A stretch of DNA of 64,000 nucleotides from Roseibacillus persicicus (GTDB lineage Bacteria > Verrucomicrobiota > Verrucomicrobiia > Verrucomicrobiales > Akkermansiaceae). The stretch is taken from the NCBI RefSeq assembly GCF_014651675.1, contig NZ_BMXI01000013.1, positions 136,849 through 200,848 of the forward strand, in the 5' to 3' direction. The notes beneath the pieces were generated by a model, which saw nothing but the letters and a program-made list of their open reading frames with translations, did not search any database and was not told the DNA's origin. Positions 28,070 through 37,516 of this stretch are shown here, piece by piece; positions within the stretch are counted from its first letter, which is position 1; every line of letters starts with the position of its first letter. The position numbers and the translations under genes are program-made.

Positions 28070-29137
28070 ATGGCCGCTGGACAACAACGCACCGCGACAC
28101 TGGTGGGACTCTTCATTTTTGTGGGAATCGCAGTGTTGTCCTGGTTGGTGCTCCAGTTCGGGCGCTTTCAGAATAGCTATGATGAGGTTTACAACCTGCA
28201 GGTGCGATTCAGTGATGCCAGCGGAGTGATTGAGGGAACTCCAGTTCGTCTGGCCGGCGTTCGCATCGGATCGGTGACTGGTCCTCCGATTCTGGAGTCC
28301 GTCACACCGCCCCGAGTCAAGGTTCCCATAGGTGTCGATGCTACCCGGAAGTTGCCTGCCAATGCTGTTTTTCAAATCCAGAGTGCCACCGTGCTTGGTG
28401 ACAAACTGATCGTGGTCTCCATTCCAGAAGCTCCCTCCGCGACTTTCCTGACGGACCAGGAGGTCATTGATGGCGGAGGCGCCAGTGGCTTGGAGGCGAT
28501 TCAGAATGATGCCGTGGCCGTGGCCGGAGACGCTCGGATCCTGATGGCCGACGCGCGGACGAGTCTTTTGAAGTTCGACAGTGCCCTCGACGATATTCGG
28601 GCAGTCGCAGGACGACTTGGAGAGACGGTGGAGCAGATCAATACCAAGGTTCTTTCCAACGAGAATGTGTCTTCGCTTGGGCGGACCCTGGCCAATATTG
28701 AGGACGCCTCCCTCGGCGCGCGCAACGCTTCCGCAGACCTCAAGCCAGTTCTAGTCGATGCGCGGAAGGCCATCAATCAGGTCAATGAGCTTGCGCAAAA
28801 GGTCGAGGGAACCTTTGACGAGATCGATGCCCAACTCGCTCACGTGGGACCTGCCATGGAAGAAGTCCCCGAGACCATGCGTTCCATCAAACGAGTTGCC
28901 GACAAGGCCGAAGGGGCGGTCGTGGAGGCCGAGAAAACTTTTTCCAAAGCAAGCGAGACCCTCGACACCCTCAATGGTGATGCGGGATTGGTGGGGACTC
29001 TCACAAAAGATGAGGAAGTGACCGACGACACCAAGTCCTTCATCAAAAACCTGCGCCGCCACGGTATCCTTGGATATAAAGATGAGGAGACTCCGGAAGA
29101 TGATCCCCGCGAACGCTATCGCGGGCGCAGACGGTAG
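28070..29137 (+). CDS. MlaD/MCE-family lipid-transport periplasmic protein
   Basis: A 355-residue protein with one N-terminal membrane anchor (ATLVGLFIFVGIAVLSWLVL, about residues 9-28), an MCE/MlaD domain (about 38-115: LQVRFSDASGVIEGTPVRLAGVRIG, a hallmark, then ATVLGDKLIVV), and a long helical C-terminal tail (about 145-335) with heptad-like spacing. MCE proteins form hexameric rings that carry phospholipids between membranes, with an MlaE permease and an MlaF ATPase. Neither partner lies directly beside it in this window; they may be upstream elsewhere. The C-terminus is acidic then Arg-rich (RERYRGRRR). Confidence 0.85.
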   Translation: MAAGQQRTATLVGLFIFVGIAVLSWLVLQFGRFQNSYDEVYNLQVRFSDASGVIEGTPVRLAGVRIGSVTGPPILESVTPPRVKVPIGVDATRKLPANAVFQIQSATVLGDKLIVVSIPEAPSATFLTDQEVIDGGGASGLEAIQNDAVAVAGDARILMADARTSLLKFDSALDDIRAVAGRLGETVEQINTKVLSNENVSSLGRTLANIEDASLGARNASADLKPVLVDARKAINQVNELAQKVEGTFDEIDAQLAHVGPAMEEVPETMRSIKRVADKAEGAVVEAEKTFSKASETLDTLNGDAGLVGTLTKDEEVTDDTKSFIKNLRRHGILGYKDEETPEDDPRERYRGRRR

Positions 29138-29247
29138 GAGGCGATGAAGTCTGCCGCGCTTCCAACGGTGAGTGGGATCTCTGCCGATTGGCGTCTTCTG
29201 ATTTTTCTTCCAAGACATTCCCTGCTGGCGTGTCAATATTCATGGGT

Positions 29248-30654
29248 ATGAAGAAATTATTGATGATGAGTCTGGCTCTAACAGGTGGTGCCAGCGCCGA
29301 AGTGGCGTTGACGATTTATAACGAAAATCTTGCCGTGGTGCGCGACACCTTGCCGGTTCAACTGAAGGCGGGTGAAAACACTCTGAGCTATGATCGGGCG
29401 ACCGCCCAGGTGATCCCTGACTCAGTTGTTCTGCGCGATCCGACCGGTAAGGCGCAGTTTGCCTTGCAAGAGCAGTCCTATCGCAACGATCCGGTTTCGC
29501 AGGGACTCTTGCTTTCGCTCTTTGAAGGAAAAGAAGTTCCGTTCCAGAAGGTGTATCCCGATGGCAAGGTCGAGATGATCAAAGGGAAGGTGGTTCGCTC
29601 AGGCTATCAACCCGGTGGGCGTCAAAGCTCGCCAGTGATCGAGACTGACAAGGGACTGCAATTTTCGCTCCCGGGTGAGCCACTGTTTCCTTCCTTGGGA
29701 GACGATTCCATCCTTCGGCCCACCCTTTCCTGGACCCTGGGGGCTGGAGAAGCCGTCAACTTTGACGCGCAACTCTCCTATCTCTCGAGAGGACTCACTT
29801 GGGAAGCTTCCTACAATTTGGTCGCTCCAGAGGAAGGGGAACTTGTGACCTTGAGTGGCTGGATTACTGCCAACAATCGTTCCGGTACTTCCTTCGAAAA
29901 GGCCAAAGTCAAACTGGTCGCTGGCGACGTCAACGTGCAACCCCAAATGAAGTCCGAGATGATGATGCGTGCGTCCATGGCAATGGATGGCGCCGGCTCT
30001 GTGGAGCAAAAAGCCTTTGACGACTTCCACCTCTACACCTTGCCTCGAGCCATCACACTGCGGGATCAGGAGACGAAGCAAGTTGAGTTTCTCCGCTCCG
30101 CAAAGGTCGTGGCAAAGAAGAGCTATCTCTACGATCCGGTCACCCACCGCTTCCACGGTGGACGCAATACAGGTCAATTGATCGAATCTCCCAGCAAGGA
30201 CGTTGCCATTTATTGGAACTTCAGCAACACGGGAGAAAATGGGCTCGGCGTGCCGATGCCTGCCGGAACCGTGAGGTTCTACCGTGAAGACTCCGCGGAC
30301 GGAAATTTGGAATTCGTCGGCGAGAATCGTATCGATCACACACCATCCAAAGAAGAGCTCAAGATCTACACCGGCAATGCCTTTGACTTGGTGGGTGAGC
30401 GCAAGGTCACCGATTTTCAAAACAATGATCGGGAAAGTTGGGCGAGGGAAACCATTGAAATCACGCTGAAAAACCGCTCCAAGAAAGTGCAGACCATCAC
30501 TGCGCGAGAACACCTCTGGCGCTGGTCCAACTGGGAGGTTGAAAGCGCTGAGAAATTTGAGAAGACCGACTCGAACACCATCGAATTCACTCGGACTTTG
30601 CAACCTGATGAGGTTCAGGTCATTGAATACCAGGTTGTCTACAGTTGGAAATAG
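29248..30654 (+). CDS. DUF4139 domain-containing exported protein
   Basis: A 468-residue protein from the ATG at 29248, chosen because it gives a clean signal peptide (MKKLLMMSLALTGGASA); the frame extends to 29188. The sequence following it, EVALTIYNENLAVVRDTLPV, and the later YLSRGLTWEASYNLVAPEEG, LSGWITANNRSGTSFEKAKVKLVAGDVN, the central acidic and Met-rich linker, and the C-terminal WEIEITLKNRSKK-like segments are typical of the DUF4139 family of exported proteins, whose biochemical role is unknown. The last conserved strand is RTLQPDEVQVIEYQVVYSW. It lies downstream of the MlaD gene with a 110-base gap. Confidence 0.8.
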   Translation: MKKLLMMSLALTGGASAEVALTIYNENLAVVRDTLPVQLKAGENTLSYDRATAQVIPDSVVLRDPTGKAQFALQEQSYRNDPVSQGLLLSLFEGKEVPFQKVYPDGKVEMIKGKVVRSGYQPGGRQSSPVIETDKGLQFSLPGEPLFPSLGDDSILRPTLSWTLGAGEAVNFDAQLSYLSRGLTWEASYNLVAPEEGELVTLSGWITANNRSGTSFEKAKVKLVAGDVNVQPQMKSEMMMRASMAMDGAGSVEQKAFDDFHLYTLPRAITLRDQETKQVEFLRSAKVVAKKSYLYDPVTHRFHGGRNTGQLIESPSKDVAIYWNFSNTGENGLGVPMPAGTVRFYREDSADGNLEFVGENRIDHTPSKEELKIYTGNAFDLVGERKVTDFQNNDRESWARETIEITLKNRSKKVQTITAREHLWRWSNWEVESAEKFEKTDSNTIEFTRTLQPDEVQVIEYQVVYSWK

Positions 30655-31044
30655 TCCGGATTTCGATTTGTTCGGAATTATTTACTATTTTAACTTGCTA
30701 TCTATTTGGGGGTGGCTATCTTCCTCCTGAAGGCGGAATTCTTCACCGAAGGCCGTTTTCAAAGGAATAAGTAGCAAACTAGCCTCCTCTCGATCCCCAT
30801 TGAGAGGGGGCTATGCTGCTTTTAAGGGGGTAGCTAAATGAATAGCTGTTTTTCTATAGCGTTGAGCCCGTGAATGATCTTGATTCGTGGGCGTCAGCTC
30901 GTAAGTCTCTCATTATGATTGAAATAAGAGAATTTGTCCGATTGTGAGGCTCGCCGCGAATTTTCGAGCTCGGTCCTATCCGTCGAGCTCGATTTTCGAC
31001 CACGAGGATCCCGGGATGGGTGTCTTTGCTTTGTGAGACGGATT
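30655..31044. other. Intergenic region between DUF4139 and korB
   Basis: About 390 bases between convergent genes with no credible coding frame. It contains one stem-loop at 30782-30811 (10-base stem, one G-U pair, 10-base loop: GCCTCCTCTC with GAGAGGGGGC). No T-run follows directly, so it is only a possible terminator or RNA structure for the plus-strand transcript. Confidence 0.5.
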
Positions 31045-31935
31045 CTATCGCAGGCGGGCGAAGCTTTGGCGTAGAATATCCTGACCGGATAATCCTGCGT
31101 GGGCGGCTTGGGCGTCTTTGACCCATGCGCTTTCGAGCTCGTTCTTGGTGTCGCGCTCGGTCTCGAAGTAGACACCGAACTTGCCGGGAGTGAGATCCTG
31201 GGTCAGCGCCATGGCGGCGGCGAGGTCCTGTTTGTCGTGGGTTTCCTCGTCGATGAGATTGAACTCCCCGCCTTTGCGTGGAATGGCGTCGTTGAAGGCT
31301 CCCGGGTAGAACATGGTGCATTCGGAGAGGGTTTCGACGACGGAAAATCCGTTGTGGAGGATGGCTCGCTCGAACATCTCGTTCATGTGCTTCACGTGGG
31401 CGGCGTGGGTGCGGGCGATGAAGGTCGCTCCGCTGCTAACGAGTTGCGACATGGGGTTGATGGGACGGTCGATGGCTCCCCGTGGATCGGTCTTGGACTT
31501 GCGGCCAATCGGGGTGGTGGGCGAGGTCTGGTTCTTGGTCAGACCATAGACGAAGTTGTCCATCACCACATAGGTGAGATTGATGTTTTTCCGCGCGGCA
31601 TGGGTCAGGTGGTTGCCTCCAATGGAGTAGCCGTCACCGTCACCGCCAAAGACGAAGACATGCAAATCAGGGCGGGAAAGAGAGAGGCCGGTGGCGAGAG
31701 GGAGGGCTCGCCCGTGGATGAAGTGAATCCCGTGGGTATTCACGAAATAAGGGAAACGCGAGGAACAACCGATCCCTGCGACGCAGACCACTTTCTCGTG
31801 ATCGAAGCCGAGCTTTTGCACGACATTGAAGAAAGAAGCGAGCACCGCGAAGTCTCCACACGCCGGGCACCAAGTGGGGTGATCGGCCTTGAGTTCCTTC
31901 TTGGTCAGTTTTTTAGGTTCAGCGGTGGTGGACAT
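31045..31935 (-). CDS. korB: 2-oxoacid:ferredoxin oxidoreductase, beta subunit
   Basis: Thiamine-diphosphate subunit of a 2-oxoacid (probably 2-oxoglutarate):ferredoxin oxidoreductase, which decarboxylates the 2-oxoacid to acyl-CoA and reduces ferredoxin. The 296-residue protein has the cluster cysteines HPTWCPACGDF and GIGCSSRFPYF, the ThDP-binding core FGGDGDGYSIGGNH with VVMDNFVYGLTKNQTSPTT, and SECTMFYPGAFND, which carries the fourth expected Cys. KorB-type length and motifs fit the two-subunit KorAB class. The alpha subunit gene lies upstream on the same strand, but a toxin-antitoxin pair sits between the two. Confidence 0.93.
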   Translation of the reverse strand: MSTTAEPKKLTKKELKADHPTWCPACGDFAVLASFFNVVQKLGFDHEKVVCVAGIGCSSRFPYFVNTHGIHFIHGRALPLATGLSLSRPDLHVFVFGGDGDGYSIGGNHLTHAARKNINLTYVVMDNFVYGLTKNQTSPTTPIGRKSKTDPRGAIDRPINPMSQLVSSGATFIARTHAAHVKHMNEMFERAILHNGFSVVETLSECTMFYPGAFNDAIPRKGGEFNLIDEETHDKQDLAAAMALTQDLTPGKFGVYFETERDTKNELESAWVKDAQAAHAGLSGQDILRQSFARLR

Positions 31936-31961
31936 GATTGATTCGATGGAGGGTGAAAGAG

Positions 31962-32261
31962 TTAAAATTGACGACGAAGCCCAAAGGTTGGGTGTCGTTG
32001 GTTGTGCTTTAGGACTTGAATCGCGATTTGGCGGGGAGTTTCGAAATAGAGGATGTGATAGGGAAAGGGGGCGAAGTTGTAGCCCCGGAACCCAGAGGCA
32101 TCAAAGTGGTGAAGACGGGGATTCTTGGAGATCTCGGTGATGGCAATCTCGATGGAATGGAAGAAACGGTTGGCGGTTTCCGGTCCGGCTTCGGATTCAT
32201 AGTATTGGAGGGCTTCGGCAAGGTCCGTTTGAAATCTGGGGTGAAAAAGGACGGGCTTCAT
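31962..32261 (-). CDS. ParE/RelE-family toxin of a type II toxin-antitoxin pair
   Basis: A 99-residue protein from the ATG at 32261; the longer open frame to 32417 overlaps the antitoxin and was rejected. Family signs: VLFHPRFQTDLAEALQYYES, FFHSIEIAITEISKNP, FRGYNFAPFPYHILYFETP and VLKHNQRHP, which is the ParE/RelE fold with its conserved Arg, Tyr and terminal His. RelE-type toxins cut mRNA on the ribosome and ParE toxins poison gyrase; sequence alone does not separate them here. It starts seven bases after the antitoxin stop, the usual antitoxin-first layout. Confidence 0.85.
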   Translation of the reverse strand: MKPVLFHPRFQTDLAEALQYYESEAGPETANRFFHSIEIAITEISKNPRLHHFDASGFRGYNFAPFPYHILYFETPRQIAIQVLKHNQRHPTFGLRRQF

Positions 32262-32268
32262 CGCTGCG

Positions 32269-32484
32269 CTAGCCGCGTCCCAATTGCGTTTTAATCTCCT
32301 CCCACGACATTGCGATGGATGGATCGGCCTGCATCTCAGCAAGACGCCGTTTGGCCTCGGCGACCGAATCCTGTTCTTCGCCTTCTGGAACCGGGACCAA
32401 CTCGCCAAGCCGCTCAAGGAGACGCATTCTCTCGGGGACCGAAAGGGTCAGCATATCTTGTTCGATCTGTTCGACGAGTTTCAT
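32269..32484 (-). CDS. Addiction-module antitoxin (TIGR02574/PF09720 type)
   Basis: A 71-residue mostly helical protein, MKLVEQIEQDMLTLSVPERMRLLERLGELV followed by SVAEAKRRLAEMQADPS and MSWEEIKTQL. This is the layout of the small 'putative addiction module component' family, which pairs with RelE/ParE toxins: N-terminal helices for dimerisation, a C-terminal helix bearing the WEEIK segment that embraces the toxin. It is directly upstream of the toxin gene and 24 bases downstream of the korA stop. Confidence 0.85.
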   Translation of the reverse strand: MKLVEQIEQDMLTLSVPERMRLLERLGELVPVPEGEEQDSVAEAKRRLAEMQADPSIAMSWEEIKTQLGRG

Positions 32485-32508
32485 CCCTTAAAAATAGCAA
32501 AAGTAGAC

Positions 32509-34281
32509 TTACTTTCCAGCCAACACTTCTTCGGCCTTGGTGACGATTTCCTTCACCCGGAAGGTGAGGCCTTGAATCTTGTTCAGGGATTGGATGGCGG
32601 GGTTGCAGGTCTTGGCGCGCAGCATGGTGGCCAATTGACCGAACCCGTAGATCCCGGGGTCGTTGATCTCGGGGACCAGAATGTGGGTGAAGCGGCTGAA
32701 GACTTCGTCGAGATTCGGATTGAGAGGGTGGATGTGGCGGATGGAGAGCTGGGAGACCTTGTGCCCTTCGGAGCAGAGACGATCCACGGCTTCGCGGATG
32801 GGGCCGTAGGTGGAACCCCAGCCGACGATGAGCAAGTCGCCGGACTCTTCCCCGTAGATCTCGGGCGCTCCATAGGTGCCGGCAAGTTGGATAAGCTTTT
32901 CGCGGCGCTTGGCGCTCATTTGCTCGTGCATTTTCGGGCTGCCGGAGGGGTGGCCCCACTCGTCATGCTCCAGACCGGTGACCACGGGGTATTTGCCGCT
33001 CGCGGACTTGGCACCGGGAGGGGAATGGCGGGTCAAGCCATCGAGGGGGTAGGGCTTGAAGTCTTCGGGGCGCTCGGAAAGGTCGAGGACGGGCTCGATC
33101 CAGTTTTTTTCCAAGTCAGGCTCGGGGAAGGCCTCGATCCGGCTGGCGATGGCTTGGTCGGAGAGAATGACCACAAGGGTGGAATACTCTTTCGCAATGC
33201 GGCAGGCCTCCAATGCGGTGTAGAAGCAGTCTTCCACATCGCGGGGAGCGAGGACCACGCGAGGGGCATCGCCGTGGGAGCCGTAGATAGCCTGCATGAG
33301 GTCGGATTGTTCGACCGACGTGGGCATCCCGGTGGATGGACCGCCGCGCTGAATGTTCACCACGATGAGGGGGAGCTCCGCCATACAGGCGTAGCCCATC
33401 GCTTCGGATTTGAGCGAAAGACCCGGCCCCGAGGAGCCTGTGATGGCGAGGTGGCCGGCGAACGACGCGCCGATTGCCAGCGCGACAGCGGCGAGCTCGT
33501 CCTCGGTCTGAATGAACATGCCGCCGTATTTGGGCAACTCGCTGCGAAGCTGTTCCATGATGGTGGACCAGGGGGTGATGGGATATCCAGCCCCGAAGCG
33601 ACAGCCTCCCGCGATGAGCCCGAGACCCAACATGGTGTTGCCGTCGGTGGAGAGGCGGTCCTGGCCGAGGTCGTTCTCCCCGGGTGCCATTGGCATGTGA
33701 TTGATGTCGTGGACGGGCCAAAGATAGCCCGCGTCGAAAGCCAGCATGGCGTTGCGGAGGACGTCCTCCGACTTTTTGCCAAACTTGGCCGCGATGATGT
33801 CGGAGATCTTGTCCCGGTCCAACTTGTAGACCGCGCAGAGCATCCCCAGGACGAAGATGTTCTTTCCGCGCGACTTGGCATTGCCGCCGATGGCCTCGAT
33901 GGTGGCGGTGGTGAAGGGCACCCCGATGTGGATGATGCCGCGCTCCTCGCGAATCTCTTCCACTTTGTCGCTATCATAGAAGCAGATGCCGCCGTCTTTC
34001 ACCGCAGACAAGTGGTTGTCGTAGCTGTCCTGATAGAAGGCGACCAAAGTATCGGATTCGTCACCAGGGTGCAGAACTTCACCTGAGCCGAGGTGGACTT
34101 GGAAAATGGACGGTCCTCCCGAGATGGTGGACGGGATGGTCATATAGGTCATCACATCCTGTGCGGTGGAGCCGGCCAGTTGGGCCAAAAAGGCTCCGAT
34201 AGATTGGATGCCGTCCTGCGAATGACCGGCGAGACGAATGACCGCATTGCGGATCGAGGTGGGAGTAGCTGTAGCGCTCAT
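32509..34281 (-). CDS. korA: 2-oxoacid:ferredoxin oxidoreductase, fused gamma-alpha subunit
   Basis: A 590-residue subunit in which the gamma (CoA/electron-transfer) domain is fused to the N-terminus of the alpha (pyrimidine-binding) domain. Gamma part, residues 1-190: VIRLAGHSQDGIQSIGAFLA, GGPSIFQVHLGSGEVLHPGD. Alpha part, about 210-590: GAGYPITPWSTIMEQL, FIQTEDELAAVALAIGASFAG, TGSSGPGLSLKSEAMGYACMAELPLIVV-type core and NIQRGGPSTGMPT, which includes the conserved TGMPT. The last third has the LIVGWGSTYGPIREAV and SIRHIHPLNP transketolase C-domain. With KorB it would supply reduced ferredoxin from 2-oxoacids. It starts divergently from the sensor kinase gene, about 330 bases away. Confidence 0.93.
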   Translation of the reverse strand: MSATATPTSIRNAVIRLAGHSQDGIQSIGAFLAQLAGSTAQDVMTYMTIPSTISGGPSIFQVHLGSGEVLHPGDESDTLVAFYQDSYDNHLSAVKDGGICFYDSDKVEEIREERGIIHIGVPFTTATIEAIGGNAKSRGKNIFVLGMLCAVYKLDRDKISDIIAAKFGKKSEDVLRNAMLAFDAGYLWPVHDINHMPMAPGENDLGQDRLSTDGNTMLGLGLIAGGCRFGAGYPITPWSTIMEQLRSELPKYGGMFIQTEDELAAVALAIGASFAGHLAITGSSGPGLSLKSEAMGYACMAELPLIVVNIQRGGPSTGMPTSVEQSDLMQAIYGSHGDAPRVVLAPRDVEDCFYTALEACRIAKEYSTLVVILSDQAIASRIEAFPEPDLEKNWIEPVLDLSERPEDFKPYPLDGLTRHSPPGAKSASGKYPVVTGLEHDEWGHPSGSPKMHEQMSAKRREKLIQLAGTYGAPEIYGEESGDLLIVGWGSTYGPIREAVDRLCSEGHKVSQLSIRHIHPLNPNLDEVFSRFTHILVPEINDPGIYGFGQLATMLRAKTCNPAIQSLNKIQGLTFRVKEIVTKAEEVLAGK

Positions 34282-34611
34282 GGACTTGGAAAATATTCCG
34301 CTCGGCGAAAAGGGGGAGTAGACTAGCCAAACGGAAACCCGATGAAAAGATCAAAGGCGAAATCGGGAGGAAACCTGATTGGAGGCTGATTTCTGTTAGA
34401 GTTCAACCCGACGGATTTGGTGTTTAAGAAGGAAAATGACCGAAAAAATGGCCTTGAGCGACCGTTCGCGGTGAAATTCGTCCAGTTTCTCCAAAAGGAT
34501 TGGTCGCGCTCTGGTGAAATGAATAGGGTCTGTTAGACTGATAAGTTGGCGAGTTTCACAGATGTGTCCGCTGGGGCTTCTCCCCATTCAACGCAAACTG
34601 TCAGATTCGCA

Positions 34612-36555
34612 ATGGGCGGAAACCTAGCGCACAAATCATTGGAAGCAAAATTAGAGCAGAATCAGGATTCCAGTCCGATAGATTGGGGGGAGAAGTTTAG
34701 ACCCAAGACTGCAGCGCATTCATTGATTTTGTTTGCGGTCATAGCGGTGTCGGTCTCTCTCAGTTGCGAGATTTCGTTCATTCTTTTCGACCAGGGCTTT
34801 TGGACTATTGCCCCGATCTGGGCCCCAGCGGGGGTGGTGTTCCTTGCCTTCCGGCTGGCAGGCAGTCGAGCTTGGGTGCCAAGTATTCTGGGGTATGCCA
34901 GTCTCTGGTTGCGCTTCAACCCATTCGAGCTCCCTTACTTATTCTTCGTTCCCTTCTACTACCCGGTCTCATCATTTCTTTTGGACAAAACGGAGCGATG
35001 GTTTCGCGAGCGATTCTTAAGGGAACACATTCGTGCTCAGGGCGATATTCTTGCGGAATTCGTGCCACAAGCCCTGGTCCTCATTCCTTTTGCCGCCATA
35101 GCCGCCTTTTGCATCAACACGACTTGGTTCTTCGCAGGAGTGGTTCCAGTGATGGGGCAAAATTGGGAGAGTTTCTATAAAATCTGGACCCTGATCTTTA
35201 TCTCTCATTATCTGGGAGTGGTGACCATCGGTCCGGTTGGGATTGAGTTGATCAAGGCGCGGACGCTTCGTTTAACCGATTTTACCACCTCCGCTCTCGG
35301 GTTGGGAGTGTGTATCTGGAGCCAGATCCTGATGCTCGCGTTTTTCAGTGGGGCATTTCCCAACATATCTTCTCCGCGTATTGCGGTTTTCATCCCATTC
35401 GCCTTTTTCGTCATGGGGGCGCTCTTTGTGACACGTTCACAGGTTTCCTTCTTCCTGTTGTTCTGGTGTCTCCTGTCCTTCTTTCTTTCCGGGATGGCGA
35501 AGGGCCCGTTTGGAAGCGAGGCTGGGATTTCTCCCGCGCACATCGAACTCGCATTTTACAATCTCTTCATCGTCATCACGATCACCGGGGTGAACTACGG
35601 CTCCTCTCTATATCGGCAGAGGGTGCGACAGAACGCATTGCTGTTGGAAGCCGCTGAAGTGATTCCATGGCATTGGAGCAGGCAGTTCGGCCTGCGCTTT
35701 GACGAGCTGCGGGGACCCAATATTGCTGGTGGAGGACCTCTGGACATCTACCGGCTGTCGTGTCTGAAAAGAGGGGATTCTCTGGCGGAAATGGAGACGA
35801 CTTGGAATTGCCGGGTATCGAGCAATACCCTCGATTCCAAGGATGTCATCTGGGAGTCTGTCGGACGGGTGGTCTCGCGCAATCGGGACGGTGAGCCTGA
35901 GGAAATCATTGGTCTGATTCGCAATGTCGCAATCAAGGACCAGATGAAAGAAGCCCTGCTGACGGTTGAATATCAGAATGAGAAGCTCAGGGGGCTGACC
36001 TCACAATTGAATCCCCATTTTCTCTTTAACTCTCTGAATATGATTCGAATGCTCGTCCATACGGATCCAGTGAAAGCCGAAAAGGCGGTGATCACATTAG
36101 CCCAGCTTCTCAGGATGACCTTGAATGATGTTGGAAAAAAAGTCATCCCCTTCAATTCCGAGTTGAAGCACATCAAAGCTCTTTTGGAAATCGCCTCCAT
36201 GCGCTTCGAAGGGCGTCTGAAGTATGATATCAAACTCACCAACCTCCCGGCCTATTTCGTTGTTCCATCCATGATGATTCTCAATTTTGTCGAGAATGCT
36301 CTTACTCATGGGATAGCGAAACGGGTGCAGGGAGGAGAGATTCAGTTGAGTCTAACAGGTGATGACAAACTCGACATTGTGACCATGGAACTAGTTAACA
36401 GTGGTCGATTGGAATCGGCTCATAATCAGGGAGTTGGTTTAAGTGGTGCCCGTCAACGCCTTGAGCTTCTCTATGGAGCGAGAGCAACTTTTTCGATAGA
36501 AGAGATTCCCAATGAGAAAGTATTGTGTATCCTCAGAATTCCCCCCACTCCATGA
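34612..36555 (+). CDS. Sensor histidine kinase, MASE1-like membrane sensor plus LytS-type kinase
   Basis: A membrane kinase of about 647 residues from the ATG at 34612 (an in-frame TTG at 34546 would add 22 residues). The first 340 residues carry eight to nine hydrophobic helices with MASE1-like features (FWTIAPIWAPAGVVFLAFRLAGSRAW, SHYLGVVTIGPVGIELI). A PAS/PAC-like segment follows (about 350-445, ending IGLIRNVAIKD). The kinase part has the LytS/YehU-type His motif LTSQLNPHFLFNSLNMIRML and the ATP-binding N-box LNFVENALTHGI with a GVGLSGARQRLELLYG loop. The stop TGA overlaps the ATG of the response regulator (ATGA), so the pair is translationally coupled. The signal is unknown. Confidence 0.88.
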   Translation: MGGNLAHKSLEAKLEQNQDSSPIDWGEKFRPKTAAHSLILFAVIAVSVSLSCEISFILFDQGFWTIAPIWAPAGVVFLAFRLAGSRAWVPSILGYASLWLRFNPFELPYLFFVPFYYPVSSFLLDKTERWFRERFLREHIRAQGDILAEFVPQALVLIPFAAIAAFCINTTWFFAGVVPVMGQNWESFYKIWTLIFISHYLGVVTIGPVGIELIKARTLRLTDFTTSALGLGVCIWSQILMLAFFSGAFPNISSPRIAVFIPFAFFVMGALFVTRSQVSFFLLFWCLLSFFLSGMAKGPFGSEAGISPAHIELAFYNLFIVITITGVNYGSSLYRQRVRQNALLLEAAEVIPWHWSRQFGLRFDELRGPNIAGGGPLDIYRLSCLKRGDSLAEMETTWNCRVSSNTLDSKDVIWESVGRVVSRNRDGEPEEIIGLIRNVAIKDQMKEALLTVEYQNEKLRGLTSQLNPHFLFNSLNMIRMLVHTDPVKAEKAVITLAQLLRMTLNDVGKKVIPFNSELKHIKALLEIASMRFEGRLKYDIKLTNLPAYFVVPSMMILNFVENALTHGIAKRVQGGEIQLSLTGDDKLDIVTMELVNSGRLESAHNQGVGLSGARQRLELLYGARATFSIEEIPNEKVLCILRIPPTP

Positions 36556-37247
36556 ATCTACTTATCGTTGATGATGAACGGATTGCGAGAGAAGGCCTGG
36601 TTGCTCAGGTGCAAGCTCTGCTCCCCTCGGTCACTTGTTTTGAAGCTGATAGCATTTTGACCTCTCGTCCTGTTCTTGATGCTGAAGGGATCGACGCGGT
36701 CTTTTTGGACCTCGAAATGCCTGGTGGTCACGGTATCACTTATCTTCCGGAGTTACATGCTATGAAGATACCTGTAGTTCTTGTGACTGGGTATGAAAAC
36801 TTCGGGAGCGAGGCATTTGATTACGATGTCGTTGATTACCTTCTGAAGCCATTCGACAACGAGCGGCTTCGTCGATGCATAGTGCGTCTGAGTGAGCGAG
36901 TTCGCTCGGGTCAGAGTTCAGAGGTGGTTTTATTTAGCGATCAAAGTCAATGTTGGCCGGTTAATGTGAGAGAAATCACTCTGGTTGAGGCCTCAGGAAG
37001 CTATGTCACTATTCATACTGAGTCCGGGCGGGAATTGACTCTGACTCGTTCTCTGAAAGAGGTTTCTCCCCTCTTGTCGGAAAGTCTTTTTGTCCGCGCC
37101 AATCGTTCACAAATCGTGAGGTTGGACTGTCTGGATTCAATTAAAAAGGAGAAGGGAGGATTGCTGGTGGGTAGACTTCCGAATGGTCAATCCATCAAGT
37201 TCTCCCGCCGACAAGCGCAAGCAATGCGACAGAAGTTTCGGTTCTAG
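36552..37247 (+). CDS. LytTR-family response regulator
   Basis: A 231-residue response regulator from the ATG at 36552, which overlaps the kinase stop; the open frame starts at 36525 but the coupled ATG directly precedes MNLLIVDDERIAREGL. The receiver domain has the acidic pair Asp7/Asp8, phospho-acceptor Asp53 (VFLDLEMPGG), Thr79 and Lys99 (DYLLKPFD). The C-terminal half (about 130-231) is a LytTR DNA-binding domain (EITLVEASGSYVTIHTESGRE, SLFVRANRSQIVRL, FSRRQAQAMRQ). LytTR regulators bind pairs of short direct repeats. No convincing repeat pair was found between this gene and the next one (37248-37516), although that 269-base gap is the most natural place to look. Confidence 0.92.
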   Translation: MNLLIVDDERIAREGLVAQVQALLPSVTCFEADSILTSRPVLDAEGIDAVFLDLEMPGGHGITYLPELHAMKIPVVLVTGYENFGSEAFDYDVVDYLLKPFDNERLRRCIVRLSERVRSGQSSEVVLFSDQSQCWPVNVREITLVEASGSYVTIHTESGRELTLTRSLKEVSPLLSESLFVRANRSQIVRLDCLDSIKKEKGGLLVGRLPNGQSIKFSRRQAQAMRQKFRF

Positions 37248-37516
37248 AGAGGCTTTGATTGATTGTTTTTTCCTTAGTAAAAGATGCCTCTTTCTGAGTT
37301 CCTTTGAATGAAGGAAACGTATTTTCATTAATGGATTCAGTAATGTTTCATTACCGAAATTCATGATTTTTATACCGTTTGCAAAAGAGAAATGCCGCTC
37401 GTCGGAAGTCGGTTGTTTTTTCTAATCGGTTGCTGGAGAACGTAGTCTGCAAGGTGGAAACCCTTGTCGGATCGCCCGGTCTTCAAGCGAAGGCTGGGAT
37501 TCAAGCAATCGATGTC

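Noticed and set aside
16910..30654. A mobile or defence island
   Set aside because: No integrase, transposase, tRNA-flanked repeat or known defence gene was found. The genes are ordinary chromosomal types.
32262..32417. Extended N-terminus of the ParE/RelE toxin
   Set aside because: It would overlap the antitoxin gene and read as Arg/Pro-rich. The ATG at 32261 gives the normal 99-residue toxin length, seven bases after the antitoxin.
37248..37516. LytTR-binding direct repeats
   Set aside because: One near match (ACCGTTTGC) was seen but no partner at 12-13 base spacing, so no site is called.
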